From: Mycoplasma nasistruthionis | Lineage (GTDB): Bacteria; Bacillota_I; Bacilli_A; Mycoplasmatales; Metamycoplasmataceae | Direction of reading: 5' to 3' | DNA: 64,000 nucleotides | Assembly: GCF_006228185.1 (NCBI RefSeq) | Contig: NZ_CP040825.1 | Location: forward strand, 186,001-250,000 | Shown here: positions 1 to 11,746 of the stretch, one piece after another | Layout of the letters: each line of letters begins with the position of its first letter | How positions within the stretch are numbered: position 1 is the first letter of the stretch | Made by a program: the position numbers and the translations under genes | Notes under the pieces: model-generated | Told to the model about the DNA's origin: nothing | Seen by the model: the letters and a program-made list of their open reading frames with translations, nothing else | Databases searched by the model: none

Positions 1-655
1 CTACTTGAACTTTAATAGATTCTAATTTCACTTTTGAAGCAGCCAATTGATATTCAACAGCAACCGGATAAGTATTTACCAATTCATGTCCATAACCGTT
101 TGGAGTTTGCTTACCTTTTGCAGCAATTAGTTGTACCAATCTTCTATCAACATCGTTTGTTTCATTAATTGAAAAAGTATAAACAGGGAATGAAGCCTTA
201 ATTAAATATTTTCCAACATCTGCATTACCTAAAAAGTAAATATTTGCAGTGACTGTATCACCTGGTTTTATTGTGATTCCATCTTTAAAATTAACTCAGT
301 TATCTGCTTGAGCGTCAGTAGCAACCTTACCTTTACCTTTGTATACTACTAAATCTTTTTGTTTAAGTGTTAATGAATACCCGGCGATGTCTTTCCCATC
401 TTTACCTGCATCACCTTTGTCACCTTTAGGACCAGCAGGACCTGCTACTCCTTGTTCTCCGGCGTCACCCTTGTCACCTTTTGTTCCAGGTAAACCACGA
501 TCTCCTTTATCTCCCTTAGGACCGATTGGACCTTTTGCTCCTGTATCACCTTTAGGTCCTGGTTTTCCGTTTTCGCATGATAGTGCAACTAGCGGTAGTG
601 CTGTAAGTGAAATACCAGCAAATACACTAGTTAAAAATTTTAATGATTTTTTCAT
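1..655 (-). CDS. Collagen-like surface lipoprotein (3' end beyond window)
   Basis: The protein starts with a lipoprotein signal peptide (KK, hydrophobic stretch, lipobox LVALSC with Cys27). Residues 30-89 form 20 uninterrupted Gly-X-Y triplets rich in GPKGDK and GDAG, the pattern of bacterial collagen-like proteins. Beyond them is a non-repetitive region, reached through a TGA Trp codon at 296-298, that stays open to the first base of the window and is predicted to be beta-rich. It is presumably a surface-exposed trimeric stalk with a distal domain, anchored by diacylglycerol. It is transcribed away from the M60 lipoprotein genes across a 410-bp divergent region that contains a (TA)10 tract. 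Collagen-like proteins of other bacteria often bind host matrix, but that role is only an inference here. The lipoprotein and Gly-X-Y assignment is certain; function is unknown. Confidence 0.9.
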
Positions 656-757
656 TTTAATTTATAGTCACTTTCTTGTTTTTATTTTTTGTCGCATATT
701 TTTATATTTATTTATTTTCTAAAAAAGTTTTTAACTTTGATTTAATTATTCTTTATT

Positions 758-777
758 TATATATATATATATATATA
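758..777. repeat. (TA)10 dinucleotide tract
   Basis: Ten perfect TA units lie upstream of the collagen-like lipoprotein gene, in the shared regulatory region of two divergent surface-protein genes. Simple repeats in such positions can change length by slippage and alter promoter spacing. Whether this one does is not known. Confidence 0.85.
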
Positions 778-998
778 AATTTAAAATGTTGAATATGACA
801 AGATAAGGTGTAAGTTGGTAATATTTTCACTTTCAAAAAGTTTTTATGAAAGAAAAACTGAAAAAATAAATTTTTAAATTTAGGCAATTCTTTATTTCAA
901 AATCATTTTTAAAGAAAAAATCATTTTTAATAAATTGCAATATTTTTCGAAAAAGCTACAAAAAATATCAAAATTTAGTTAATAAATGAACTTTTGGT

Positions 999-1022
999 TA
1001 TAATTACCTTTATTAAAGGTAA
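999..1022 (+). promoter_or_regulatory. -10 box with overlapping 19-bp operator-like palindrome
   Basis: TATAAT occupies 999-1004, about 60 bp before the ATG of the first M60 lipoprotein. Immediately adjoining, 1004-1022 reads TTACCTTTATTAAAGGTAA, a perfect inverted repeat with 9-bp arms around one central base. It would cover the expected transcription start near 1010, which is a typical place for a repressor to bind. The -10 role and the operator role are inferred from sequence. Confidence 0.55.
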
Positions 1023-1065
1023 TAGATAAATTTTAAGTTTGATTAGTATTTGAAAAGAGGTAGAT

Positions 1066-4000
1066 ATGAATAAATCAAAAAAGTTTAAATGAATTGCATC
1101 TGCTTCATTGTTGCTTTTTTCCGCAACAATGACTTCTGCTTTGGTTTCATGCGGTGATGTTGCTGTTCAAGATAATAAAGCTAAGCCTGAAGCTAATGAA
1201 CTAGCTTTACAAGCTCATTCTTTAAATCAAAACATTTTATATAAAGATAAAATGGAAACAAACGCTTCTGAAGCAGTGGCTGAGAATTTTATCTTTGATA
1301 ACTTAGATAAAAATAAATATGAAGTTAAAATAGTTTCAATTGAAGTTGATCAACAAAATGCTGGTAGTGTTTATTTATCATATAACTTGATATACAAAGA
1401 AAATCCTTCTTATTTTGAAAACTTTACAGTTTCAATTGGTGGTTTCAAAGATTATGTAAGCCCTGATGTTGTTTATCAAAATAAACTGCTAGAAATAAAA
1501 AGAAACCTAGATCAAGCAGTAGACAGCGTGTTTGTTTCATTTAACAAACAACCGAATGAAATATTAGTTACTGAATTAACTAGAGACAATGTTGTTTTTA
1601 ATGGTTATGATAAAAGCAAATATACTCCTGTGATTACAGAGTTTAGCTTAGTTGATTCAAATATCAAAGTCAAATTCGTTTTAAGAGAAAATGAATTCAA
1701 TGAAATTATTTCAGTTGAAAAAGAAGTTGACAATGCTAACTTTTTAACAGCTGAAACAGCTTCAAAATTAGCTAATGATCAATTAAAATCAGTTAACGCA
1801 ACTTTAACTCTTTTACCAGCTGAATCATTAACTATTGATGTAGTTAATGATAATTTTGAATTTTCGGGTTTTGATTCTGAGATATATCAAGTAGTTGATT
1901 TACAAATACAACGTTTTGAAACTTCTTTGGCAATTTCATATAGGCTAAAAAATAAAATTTACACAACAGATGTTATATCTACAACTACAAAAACTCAGGA
2001 ATTTAGCGGATTTAAACTAAATCCAATTCATAGTCAAAAGTTAAATGAACAATTAGGCTTAATAAATATAGACTTTGAAGGCAATAAGGCTTCAACTTTG
2101 TCTGAATTAGTTGAGCTTGATAAAATTTTATTTAGTGATTTTGATATAAATAAATATCAACCCACAAATATTACTTTAACACCTAATCCATCATCGTTAG
2201 ATGTAACCTTTGCGCTCAAAGATCTTGAATTTGAATTGATTTCAAATTCTAGAACAATTACAATTAAAGGCTTTTTAGATAAATCAACTATCACTCCGGA
2301 ATTAATTAATGCCTTATTAAACAAAATAGAAGTTGAAAAATCTAATCAAGGTTACTTTGAATCAAATGATATTCCTGTAGAGTTAAATGTTTTAAATATT
2401 GATGACATTATTAAAGAAAATCTAAAAATTAAATGATTTAGTAATGATGTTGAAATTTCAAATCAAACTGATCCATCTTTATTAATTTTACGTAATCAAA
2501 TTATTAAAGATACTAATTACAAAATTGAATTAACTTATAGTTACCAAGGTCAAACTTATACTAAAATAATTGACCACTTAACTGTTTTTAATTCTAGTCC
2601 TTTTCCTAATTCTGAATTAATCGGTATTAATGGAGGATTAATTGTAGAAAATCAAGGAAGGTTACAAATTAGTAATTTAAATCAAGAAGAAATTAGTAAG
2701 GTTGAATGGTATAGATTTGACCAATTAGTTAATGAATCAACCGAAATTAATTTTGCAACAGAAACACCTGGTAGATATTATGCTGTTATTTATGGTAAAA
2801 ACAACATTAAACACAGAACCAACATCGTTGAACTTTCACCACTACCTAACTTGAAACTAAACCATGAATTTGTTTCTAAATTATCAAACAAAGTAGAACA
2901 ATCAAGTGTTGATATTAAAATTGTTGAACGTTATGCTAGAACACCGAATAGAACATATTATGATGCTCCTATGCAACAAAAATATGGTCCAAACTTCAAG
3001 TATCCAGCATGAGATTTTGACTACAAAGGAAACAATAAGCAAAACTCATTCTTTATACATAACGGAACTAGAGTTAACATAGCCAACGAGATTTTAAATG
3101 AAAAAGTTCCTGGTACAAACTACACATATGCTAACCCAACTTGAATTAAAGATCAAATTCGCCAAGGTGTTTTAAAGAAACATCCAGCCGCTGATGGATT
3201 TTATCGTTACAACGTTCAAGACAATACTCAAGCAATTGCTAAAGACATTAAAATCAATACAGTAAAAACAGGATACAATGGTACAGGAATTTATATTCCT
3301 GCCGGTGAAGTCGGTGAATTTATATTAGACCAACAATTTTATGACTTTTTAAAAGCTAATTATCAACCTAATGAAAATTTACCTTTTACAATTTTTATTA
3401 ACAAAAACTACCATGACACTTATGAATATGACAACACTGGACAAACTTCTAGACGTTATCCATATGTAATGTCTGAATTTACTTACAAACTATCAGAACT
3501 AGGTTCTGATAGAAAACTTTATTTTGGTTCACCATTTGGTGGTTCAGTCACTGTTAAAATAGATGATAATTTAGTCAATAATTCAGGAGTACCAGTTGAT
3601 TTTAGGGCTACTTTTAGAAATGGTGTAGAAGCTTTATATTATCAATACGGAGTTACAACTAAACAAGATTGACAAAATCAAATCGCAAGAGTTAAAAGTG
3701 GTGAAATAACAGCTCCAGTAGTATCACTTCAATCAAATTATTCATCAATTTTAGTTCCATTTAATCCTGAAGGTGCAAACGCTTCAGAACGTGCAATTTT
3801 AGACTTAAAAATTGATAATATGAATTTCCCAGAAGTTAACATGCGTAAGTGAGACAGTTTTTATGAACTTTCATCATTATGAGACGATTTCAAAGATGGA
3901 AAAATTGCCCTTAATTATTTAGAAGAGATCTGAGGGGGGGCAGGAGCCTGAGGTGGTGGAGGTAATTTATGATCTCCAGTTAGTTGAGGTAAAGGATATT

Positions 4001-6321
4001 TTGGTGGTGAACATGATTTTGGATTTAGTCAATGAGGAAATTATCATGAAATCAATCACAATTTTCAAGCTAATCAAGATCCTTTCGAAATCAGAGATCA
4101 TGGATGAACAAATATTCCTTCTTTAGTTAACCTTTCATTTATTAACGACCACACAAGATATCGTAATATACTGAATTATGATGGTGAATTTGGAGATAAT
4201 TGAGCTAGATTATCATCATTATATACAATGGCACTATTAAATGGTGAAGCTGATTGATATACAGTTTATGGTGCTTTAGTTTATTCAGTTGGCTCATTAA
4301 ATTTTGTTAACTGAGTTAAAGATTCAGCTCAAACCGGTAAACATGGACAAGGTTTAGAAACTACCAAATTTTTATCAGATTACTTTAAGTTAAATTTCTA
4401 CAACGCATTAAAACCAATTACTAGACCAAGACAAGGTACTTCTGATCGTGCTCAAAGATATAGAAATGCAGTACCACTAGGTGCTGAAATTACACCAGAA
4501 GTTAGAGCAAAATTAAATGAAATAGAAAAATACCCTGCAGTAGATTTTGTAGGAAATATTTATGCGTCTGGAAGTTATTATTGAGATAGTGTAAATCAAG
4601 AATATGTTTATCCACAAGATTATGCTCCAGCATTTGAAGTAGCTGCTTTTGAACCTTATGAGTTTGATTTTAGACGTGGAATCAAATCACTAAACATTGA
4701 TTTCAAATGAAGTGAATTAAAAATTCCTAACACTACAAAATGAGGTGGAAAATTAATAAAAGACGGCAAAAAAGTAAAATATATTGCTAACAATGACTTC
4801 TTGCACGAAATTGATGAATTTGATGTTGAAATAATACCCGATTCTTGAAATGAAAAGCCAGCTAACTATGTGCCAGGTTATAAATTTAAAGTTAAGATTA
4901 GAAATGTAGTAAATAAAGGTAATTTAGACGTTTATGATTCTTATCTTGAAGCTGACATAAACACTGTAGAAGAAGCGATTGAAAAATTTGGTAAAAGAGT
5001 AGAAAACGACAAAAGTAAAGTGACTAGAGTGCTACAAAATGCACCTTTAGGTACATTTAATTACTTAGTTACAGGTAGAAATAAACCAATTGATAAAAAC
5101 ATGGTTGTTTTAAAACAAAAACTTGTTGGGCCCGCAAGCAAAACTTTATCATTCTACGGTGATATAGACGATTACATCTTAATCAAAATTGATGGTCAAA
5201 CAATAATTTCCAGAAATGAATATCGTGGAGGAAGAGCTAAAATCATTGATTTTACTTTTGAAAAAGATCGTTTATATGATCTAGAAGTTTATATTTTCAA
5301 CAAGTCATATTATGGAAAATCAAAAATTTGATTAGAAGATGAAAACCAAAAAGTAATTCCGCTTGAAGATTATGCAATTGCTTGAAATTATAGTCCTGAC
5401 AAAACTTCTGTTCCTTACTTAGAATTATTAAGAGATGAAAAATATCACTATCACAGAAGATATAGAGACACAAATAATCGTAGTGAATCTCAAATTCAAT
5501 CATTAGTCCCTGCCCCAGTAACTGATACTGTAACAAAATTAAAATGAACAAATGTTCCAACTAATTACACATCAGATATCTCAATACCACACGTAGTTGA
5601 TGGTTCTTTAAAAACAAGATACGAAGACTGAAGTAGAAATGAAGCAGCGCTAAGATTAAGTTTTTCAGAACCTACGGTAGTTAATAATTTAGAAATTTGA
5701 TACTGATGAGTGCATGCTACAAGCAGACCTAATTGATTTAGAATTACTGGAATTGATGCTGATACAAATGAAAACATAGTTTTATTTGAAGGCGATATTG
5801 AATGATATTCATACTACAAAATTTGATTTAATAAGCCTGCTAAAATCAAGGAAGCCAAAGTAGAAATGGCTAAGAAAAACGGCAAAGGCAAGGGAATTGT
5901 AATTGCTGAATTAAAATTTGGAAACACTATTAAATCAAATGAAATTATTCCATTTAATAGCATCAATAATAATTTCTTTGGTAGATGAGAGATCAAACAA
6001 AACGACCAACAAAATTACAGTTCATTAATTAATCATTCTGCTTTAGTGTCAAATCATCAAGATGATTATTTAGAAGTAGATTTTTACGGTAACGCGTTTT
6101 CAATTGTTGGAAAATCTAGTCCTGATAACTCTACTTTTGATGTTTATTTAGACGATGTTGTAATCGATGCTGATGTTAAAACAAACTATAATACAAAAAC
6201 ATTAAATGGTACTTTATATACTTGATTTGACCCAACTGAAAAATCAAAACCACACAGATTAAAAATAGTTAATAAGCAAAATAAAGAACTAACTTTAAAT
6301 TACTTAGCAATACAAAAATAA
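1066..6321 (+). CDS. M60-family (enhancin-like) metallopeptidase lipoprotein, paralog 1
   Basis: This 1751-aa protein starts at ATG 1066 behind AGAGG and has a lipobox ending at Cys29. Residues ~35-450 hold four diverged ~100-aa repeats (FxxxDxxKYxV cores closed by GF-[KL]-D) resembling the mycoplasma Lipoprotein_17 module. An Ig-like linker follows, then the M60 peptidase domain at ~620-1200, with TGIYIPAGEVGEF and the zinc motif HEINH at residues 994-998. Residues ~1500-1640 look like an F5/8 type C (CBM32-like) module, and the last ~110 residues form another beta-rich module. M60 enzymes cleave mucins and other glycoproteins, so surface glycoprotein degradation is likely. The gene has its own promoter and ends in a hairpin terminator, so it is independent of its tandem paralog. 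The family call is strong; the substrate is inferred. Confidence 0.88.
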
Positions 6322-6345
6322 GCATCCTTAACCGGATGCTTTTTC
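6321..6345 (+). terminator. Intrinsic terminator after M60 paralog 1
   Basis: A hairpin (AGCATCC / GGATGCT, 6-nt loop) followed by TTTT begins on the last base of the stop codon. Confidence 0.85.
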
Positions 6346-6367
6346 TGTGTATTACAATAGAAAGTAA

Positions 6368-6373
6368 TATAAT
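6368..6373 (+). promoter_or_regulatory. -10 box of M60 paralog 2
   Basis: TATAAT lies 29 bp before the ATG and just downstream of the preceding terminator, giving the second M60 gene its own short leader. No convincing -35 box is seen at normal spacing, which is common in mycoplasmas. Confidence 0.6.
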
Positions 6374-6402
6374 ATACAAAACAATGATGAGAAGAGAGAA
6401 AT

Positions 6403-9400
6403 ATGACTAAAAAGAAACATCAAATAAGTCTTTGAAAAAAGGCTTTAGTCCTTACAACATTTGCCGCAACTTCAGTTTCTTTTTTAACAGCATGTAATGA
6501 ACCGAAACATGTTTTAAACACTGAAAGTCAGTTGAAAGAACTAAATAATGTAGCATCACAAGTATCAGTTTCTTATTCAGGAAAAGAAACTGTTTTAGCC
6601 AGTGACGCTGATATAAACAATGTTATTTTTGTAAATTTTGACACCGTCAAATATCAAGTTATTGACAAAAAGATCACAAATAAAACACCACAATCAATAT
6701 TTGTTGCTTTTAAATTACAATTAAAAAACAATGATCAATTAATTTCACAAGAAATAACAAATGAAATTACAGGTTTTAAAGACCCAGAAGCCGAAGAATT
6801 AAGAACTCTTAGAAAACAAGCTGAAAGCGCGTTGAATAATGCAACTTTAGTAGAAAAAGCATCTGAACCAGCTAAATTAATTGATGATATTGACGCATCT
6901 GATTTTGGATTTGATAATTATGATAAAAATCTATATGAAATTACTCATAATTTAGTTAGAAAAAACAATTCATATCAAGTGGTTGCTGAAATTAAAGTAA
7001 AAGCAAAAGATATTAAATTTTACCCTTCAAAAACATTTACTCCACAATTAAATCAGTTTACCACTGAAGAAAAAATATCTAAGAAATTGACTGATGAAAT
7101 ATTGCCAAATATAAGCGTTGACTTTGAAGGGAATAGAGCAGAAACTTTAACTACAAACGTTGTAACTAGTCAACTGATTTTCAGTGATTTAGATGATTCA
7201 AAATATGAAGTTATAGGTTTAAAAATTCAACCTTTAGATACTTCAATTCAAGTTTCTTTTAAAATTAAAGATAAAAGATATGAACCAGTTGTTGCATTAA
7301 GTGATTTAAAAACAACAACAATTGATGGTTTTAAACGCGATAGTGCTTCGATTGATGCTTTAAATGCTCAATTAGCTAAAATTCAAGTTGCTTTTAATGG
7401 TTCAAGCGAAACAACTATTTCCGATTCAGTAAAAGAAACCCAAATTAACTTTACTAATTACGATGAAGAAACATATTCAGTAGAAAACGTTATTTTAAAT
7501 CCTAATAATACTATTTTAAGTATTAAATTTAATTTAAAAGACAAAAGCAATAATTTAATTTCAGAACCTAAAACTGTTGAAATTTCAGGATTTTTAGACA
7601 GACAAAATAGAACAAAAGAATTAATCAACACTTTATTAAATCAACTAAATGTTACTAAATCAAACAATGGATATTTCTTAAATAATAATTCAGCAATTGA
7701 ACTATCGCTTGAACACTTTGATGCGCAACTAAGTCCTGCAACTTTTACTTGATATGCAGATGGACAAGAAGTTTATAATCAAACAAGCAACACTTTAACA
7801 ATCACAAGACCACAGATTGTTAAAGATACAAATTATTCACTTAAAGTTTCTAGTGAAATTAATAACGAGATAATTTCTAGAACGATTGATAATATAACAA
7901 TATTCAACGTTAATCCATTGGCTAATGCAATTTTAAATGCTTCAAATAACGGACAATTAATAAATAATCAAGCAATTTTAAATATAACTGGAATTGAAAA
8001 TTCAGCAATAACTTCAGTTGAATGATATAGTGGAGAAAGTAAGCTTTCTACTACAAACAATTTAACTTATACAGCTACATCTGACGGAGAATACCATGCA
8101 ATTTTAATTAACGCTAATGGTGTTCAATTTAAAACAAATTCAGTTCATGTTTCAGCAATGGAAATTAGAAATAATAATCCTCAATTTGCCGCTAAATTAA
8201 GCAAAGAAGCTAATTTATCAACTTCTGAAATAAAAATTCTTGACAGAAAACCAAGAACCAACATTCAAACTCAATATTATGACACTAATTTATTAAGAAC
8301 ATATCAACAATATGGTTTTAAATACCCAGGATATGATAAAAACTATGAAAATGGTGGAAACAGTCACTCTGAATCATTTTTAAATTATACTGATGCTTCA
8401 GGGACTTCACAAAGAGTTAATATTCATAATTTAGTGTTAAATGAAACAGTAGATAATAAATCGGTTTTTTATAACAATACTGATTGAATTAAAAGCGAAA
8501 TCGCTCAAAACAATTTAAAAATTCACCCTGCAGTCAAAACATTTTACGTAAACAATGTTAAGACAAATACTGAAACAGTTACAAAAAGCATTGTTTTATC
8601 AACTGCTATGACTGGTTATAACCAAGTTGGTTTATATATTCCTGCTGGAGAAGTAGCTGAAATAGAGTTGGATGAAGACTTTTATAACCAAATGTTGTCT
8701 CAATATGGAACTGAAAGAGAATTACCAATTGAATTCATCTTAAATAAAAACTATTGAGATAATAAAGAGTTTAATAACTCAGGAATGATTAGTAATAGAT
8801 ATCCGCGTTTAATTTCAACTTTCAAATACAAGCTTTCTGAAGCAACTAATAGACGTTTCAAAATAGGTTCACCATTCGGTGGGTCAATAACAATTAACCT
8901 GCCACAAAAACTTTATGATAAAAATGGCGCTCCAATGGAATTTAAAGCTAAAATTTACAATGCTGTAGAAATGCTATTTTATCAATATGGCGTTACAACA
9001 AAACAAGAATGAGATGACCAAATTCAAAGAGTTATAAGTGGCAAAATTACAGCACCTGTAATTAGTATGCAGACTAATTATTCATCAATCTTAATTCCAT
9101 TTGATAATGGAACTGAAAAGACTTTAAAAGGTCTAAAAGTTCAAGACTTTATTTTCCCAGAAGAAAATATGCACAAGTGAGATAACTTCTATCAAACATC
9201 ATTTACTTGAAGTAATTACAATCATAACAAAATTGCTTTAAACTATTGTGATGACGTATTTGATGGTGCTTTTGCTTGAGGTGGAGGAGATAATCTTTAT
9301 GCATATATTCAATGAGCTAAAAGATATTTCCAAGGTGAAGATGATTTCGGATTTGATAACTGAGGAAATTACCATGAAGTAAACCATAACTTTGAACAAA

Positions 9401-11715
9401 TTCAAGATCCATTTAATATTAGAGATCATGGTTGAACAAATATTCCTTCTTTAGTTAACTTGTCATATATCAATGACCAAACAAGCTTTAGAAATGAATT
9501 GAATTATGAAGGTTACTGATCTTCTGGTTGAGCTAGATTAGGTAATTTATATACAATTTCAAAATTAAAAAGAAATAATGACTGATATTCATTTTATGGA
9601 GCTTTAATTTATACACTAGGCGCAGAAAACTTTGTAAATTGAGTCAAAGCTTCAGCTGTTGCTGGAAAGCACAATCAAGAACTTGAAACAATGAAGTTTT
9701 TATCAAACTACTTTAAATTAAACCTATATTATGCTGGTTCAACATTTACTGGTTTAGTCAGAGATAAAGCAGACTTCAGATTAGCTTTCCCTGATAAATC
9801 TCAACTTAATGACTTAGAATATGATGGTGGTTTCATTAAGAAAGAACTTAAGAAAATCGAAGATGCTTATCCGGCAATTGATTTTGTAGGAAACTTATAT
9901 GCTGTAGGAAATTATTTATATAATTCTGAAACTAGAGAATTCGAATATGGCGATGACGTTCAAGCAGAAATGCAAATTCCAGCATTTGAAGATTATGTGT
10001 TTGACTTTGAAAAAAATATCTCATCAATGAATCCGAATTTCGCATGAGATAGGTTAGAAGTTTCAGCAACTACAAAATGAGGTGGAACATTAAGTGTCAA
10101 CGGCAAAAAAGTGACTTATAGTGCTAATAAGGATCAATTAGATAAAATTGATGAATTTGATGTTACTATTTATCCATCAAATTTTGCTGGTAAACCACAA
10201 AATTATGTGCCAGCTTATAAATTTAAGATAAAAGTTCGTAATGTGGTTAATCGTCCTATTTATATAGTGCATGCTCCTGTACAAGGTGGACTGAGAAAAA
10301 TGGCAGATGTCTTAAATGCTGTGGAAAACAGAACTGACAATAAACCACCATTAAAAATTGTGCAAACTTTCAGAAATGGTGTAGTAAACAACTTTAAAGC
10401 TATTGACAGAGATGTTCATGATCGTTTAGTACAAGCTCAAATGAAATTTGTTGCACCAGTAACAGGGACTTTAACCATGAATGCTGATGCTGATGATTTA
10501 TTCCAATGAAAAGTTAATGGTCAAATTATCAAAACAAGAGATTCATATCACAATGGATGACAAGCTTTAGGTACTTATGAATTTGTTAAAGGACAAATTT
10601 ATGATATTGAAATAAACGTGTTTAACCAAGGTAATGGTGGTAAAATGCTTTACCATTTCACAGATTCTGCAGGTAAAATTTATTACCTAGAACATTATTC
10701 ATTACTGCCTACATATGATGCATCTAAAATTTCAACTTCTGTTGATGAACTTCTAGATTTAAATTCAAAATGACAATACAAACCACGTTTCAGACCTACA
10801 ACCGAAAGAACTCCGGATCAATTAAGATCTATTTTAACTAGATATGATCATAATATAACAGGGACAGTTGAAGCTTCTGATTCAACAAGCGTAAATAATC
10901 AAGAGCAAACAAAATTAAGCAACTTGTTTGATGGTAAAAACAATACTCGTTTTGAAGACTGACATACTAATTCAGCTGAATTTACAATTACTTTCGAACA
11001 ACCTGAAACAATTAATTATGTTGACTTAATTAGACATAATGAACACCCAAAATTTGCACCCAATTCCTTAAAAATCACAGGTATTTTAGAAAATGGTAAC
11101 AAAGTTATCTTATATGGTAATGAAGCTGATGAATATTCAGATGGTTCAGTTGAATTTTCAACTAGCGGTCTAGAAGCTTCAAGAAGATTTAACTTTAGTA
11201 AAGCATATAAATTAAAAGCTGTTGAAGTTATTATTTCAAGAAGTAGAAAATACATCAGATTACAAACCAGAAATCAAAATGGGTTAATTTTAGCTGAAAT
11301 GAAATTTGGTTTCAATGTTGTTCCTACTAATTTAATACCGATCAATAATGATAAAAACACTTTTTTAGGAAACTGAAATATTTTAGATAACTCAAGTGGT
11401 GAAAGTAATTCAATAGTAAACAATGCTTCAGCTAAAAGTTCAAATGCTAATGATTCTCTAATAATTCCATTTGTTGGTAATTCATTTGCAATCATGGGTA
11501 AAAAAGCTCCGCAAAACAGTACTTTTGATGTTTATGTAGATGATAAATTAGTAGCAGAAAATGTTTCAACTAACGTTGCTAATGTTTCAATGAATACTAA
11601 CATTTTCCAATACTTATTAGATAATTCTGAAGCTGATGATCATCATAGTTTAAAACTAGTTAATAAAGAAAACAAACCTTTAATCCTAAATTACCTAGTT
11701 ATTGCAAAATCATAA
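6403..11715 (+). CDS. M60-family metallopeptidase lipoprotein, paralog 2
   Basis: This 1770-aa lipoprotein (lipobox Cys31) is collinear with its upstream neighbour throughout. It has four N-terminal ~100-aa repeat modules, an Ig-like linker, the M60 domain (GLYIPAGEVAE; HEVNH at residues 991-995; DHGWTNIPSLVNLS after it), an F5/8C-like lectin module at ~1500-1635 and a C-terminal beta-sandwich-like module. It differs from paralog 1 at a possible third zinc ligand: N1005 stands where paralog 1 has E1008 (DPFN against DPFE). The two genes clearly arose by tandem duplication and then diverged, perhaps for different glycoprotein targets (inference). The promoter at 6368 and the terminator at 11720 make it a monocistronic unit. 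Confidence 0.87.
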
Positions 11716-11719
11716 TAAT

Positions 11720-11746
11720 AAAAGCAGACTATTTAGTCTGCTTTTT
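11720..11746. terminator. Bidirectional terminator
   Basis: AAAGCAGACT / AGTCTGCTTT forms a 10-bp stem with a 4-nt loop and T-runs in both directions. It ends M60 paralog 2 (+) and lies within the last codons of the converging transposase remnant (-). Confidence 0.85.

Larger units (their letters stand above)
656..1065. other. 410-bp divergent intergenic region between two lipoprotein genes
   Basis: No coding sequence is supported. It holds a (TA)10 tract at 758-777, about 100 bp from the start of the collagen-like gene, and a TATAAT box with an adjoining perfect inverted repeat at 999-1022 serving the rightward M60 gene. The rest is very AT-rich sequence with poly(A) and poly(T) runs. Confidence 0.7.

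Noticed and set aside
339-722. Plus-strand open frame of Ser/Pro/Leu-rich sequence opposite the collagen-like gene
   Set aside because: It is the antisense shadow of the Gly-X-Y repeats and has no ribosome-binding site.
1108-6321. Many short genes instead of one M60 gene
   Set aside because: They appear only if TGA is read as stop; with TGA as Trp a single continuous frame with matching paralog is obtained.
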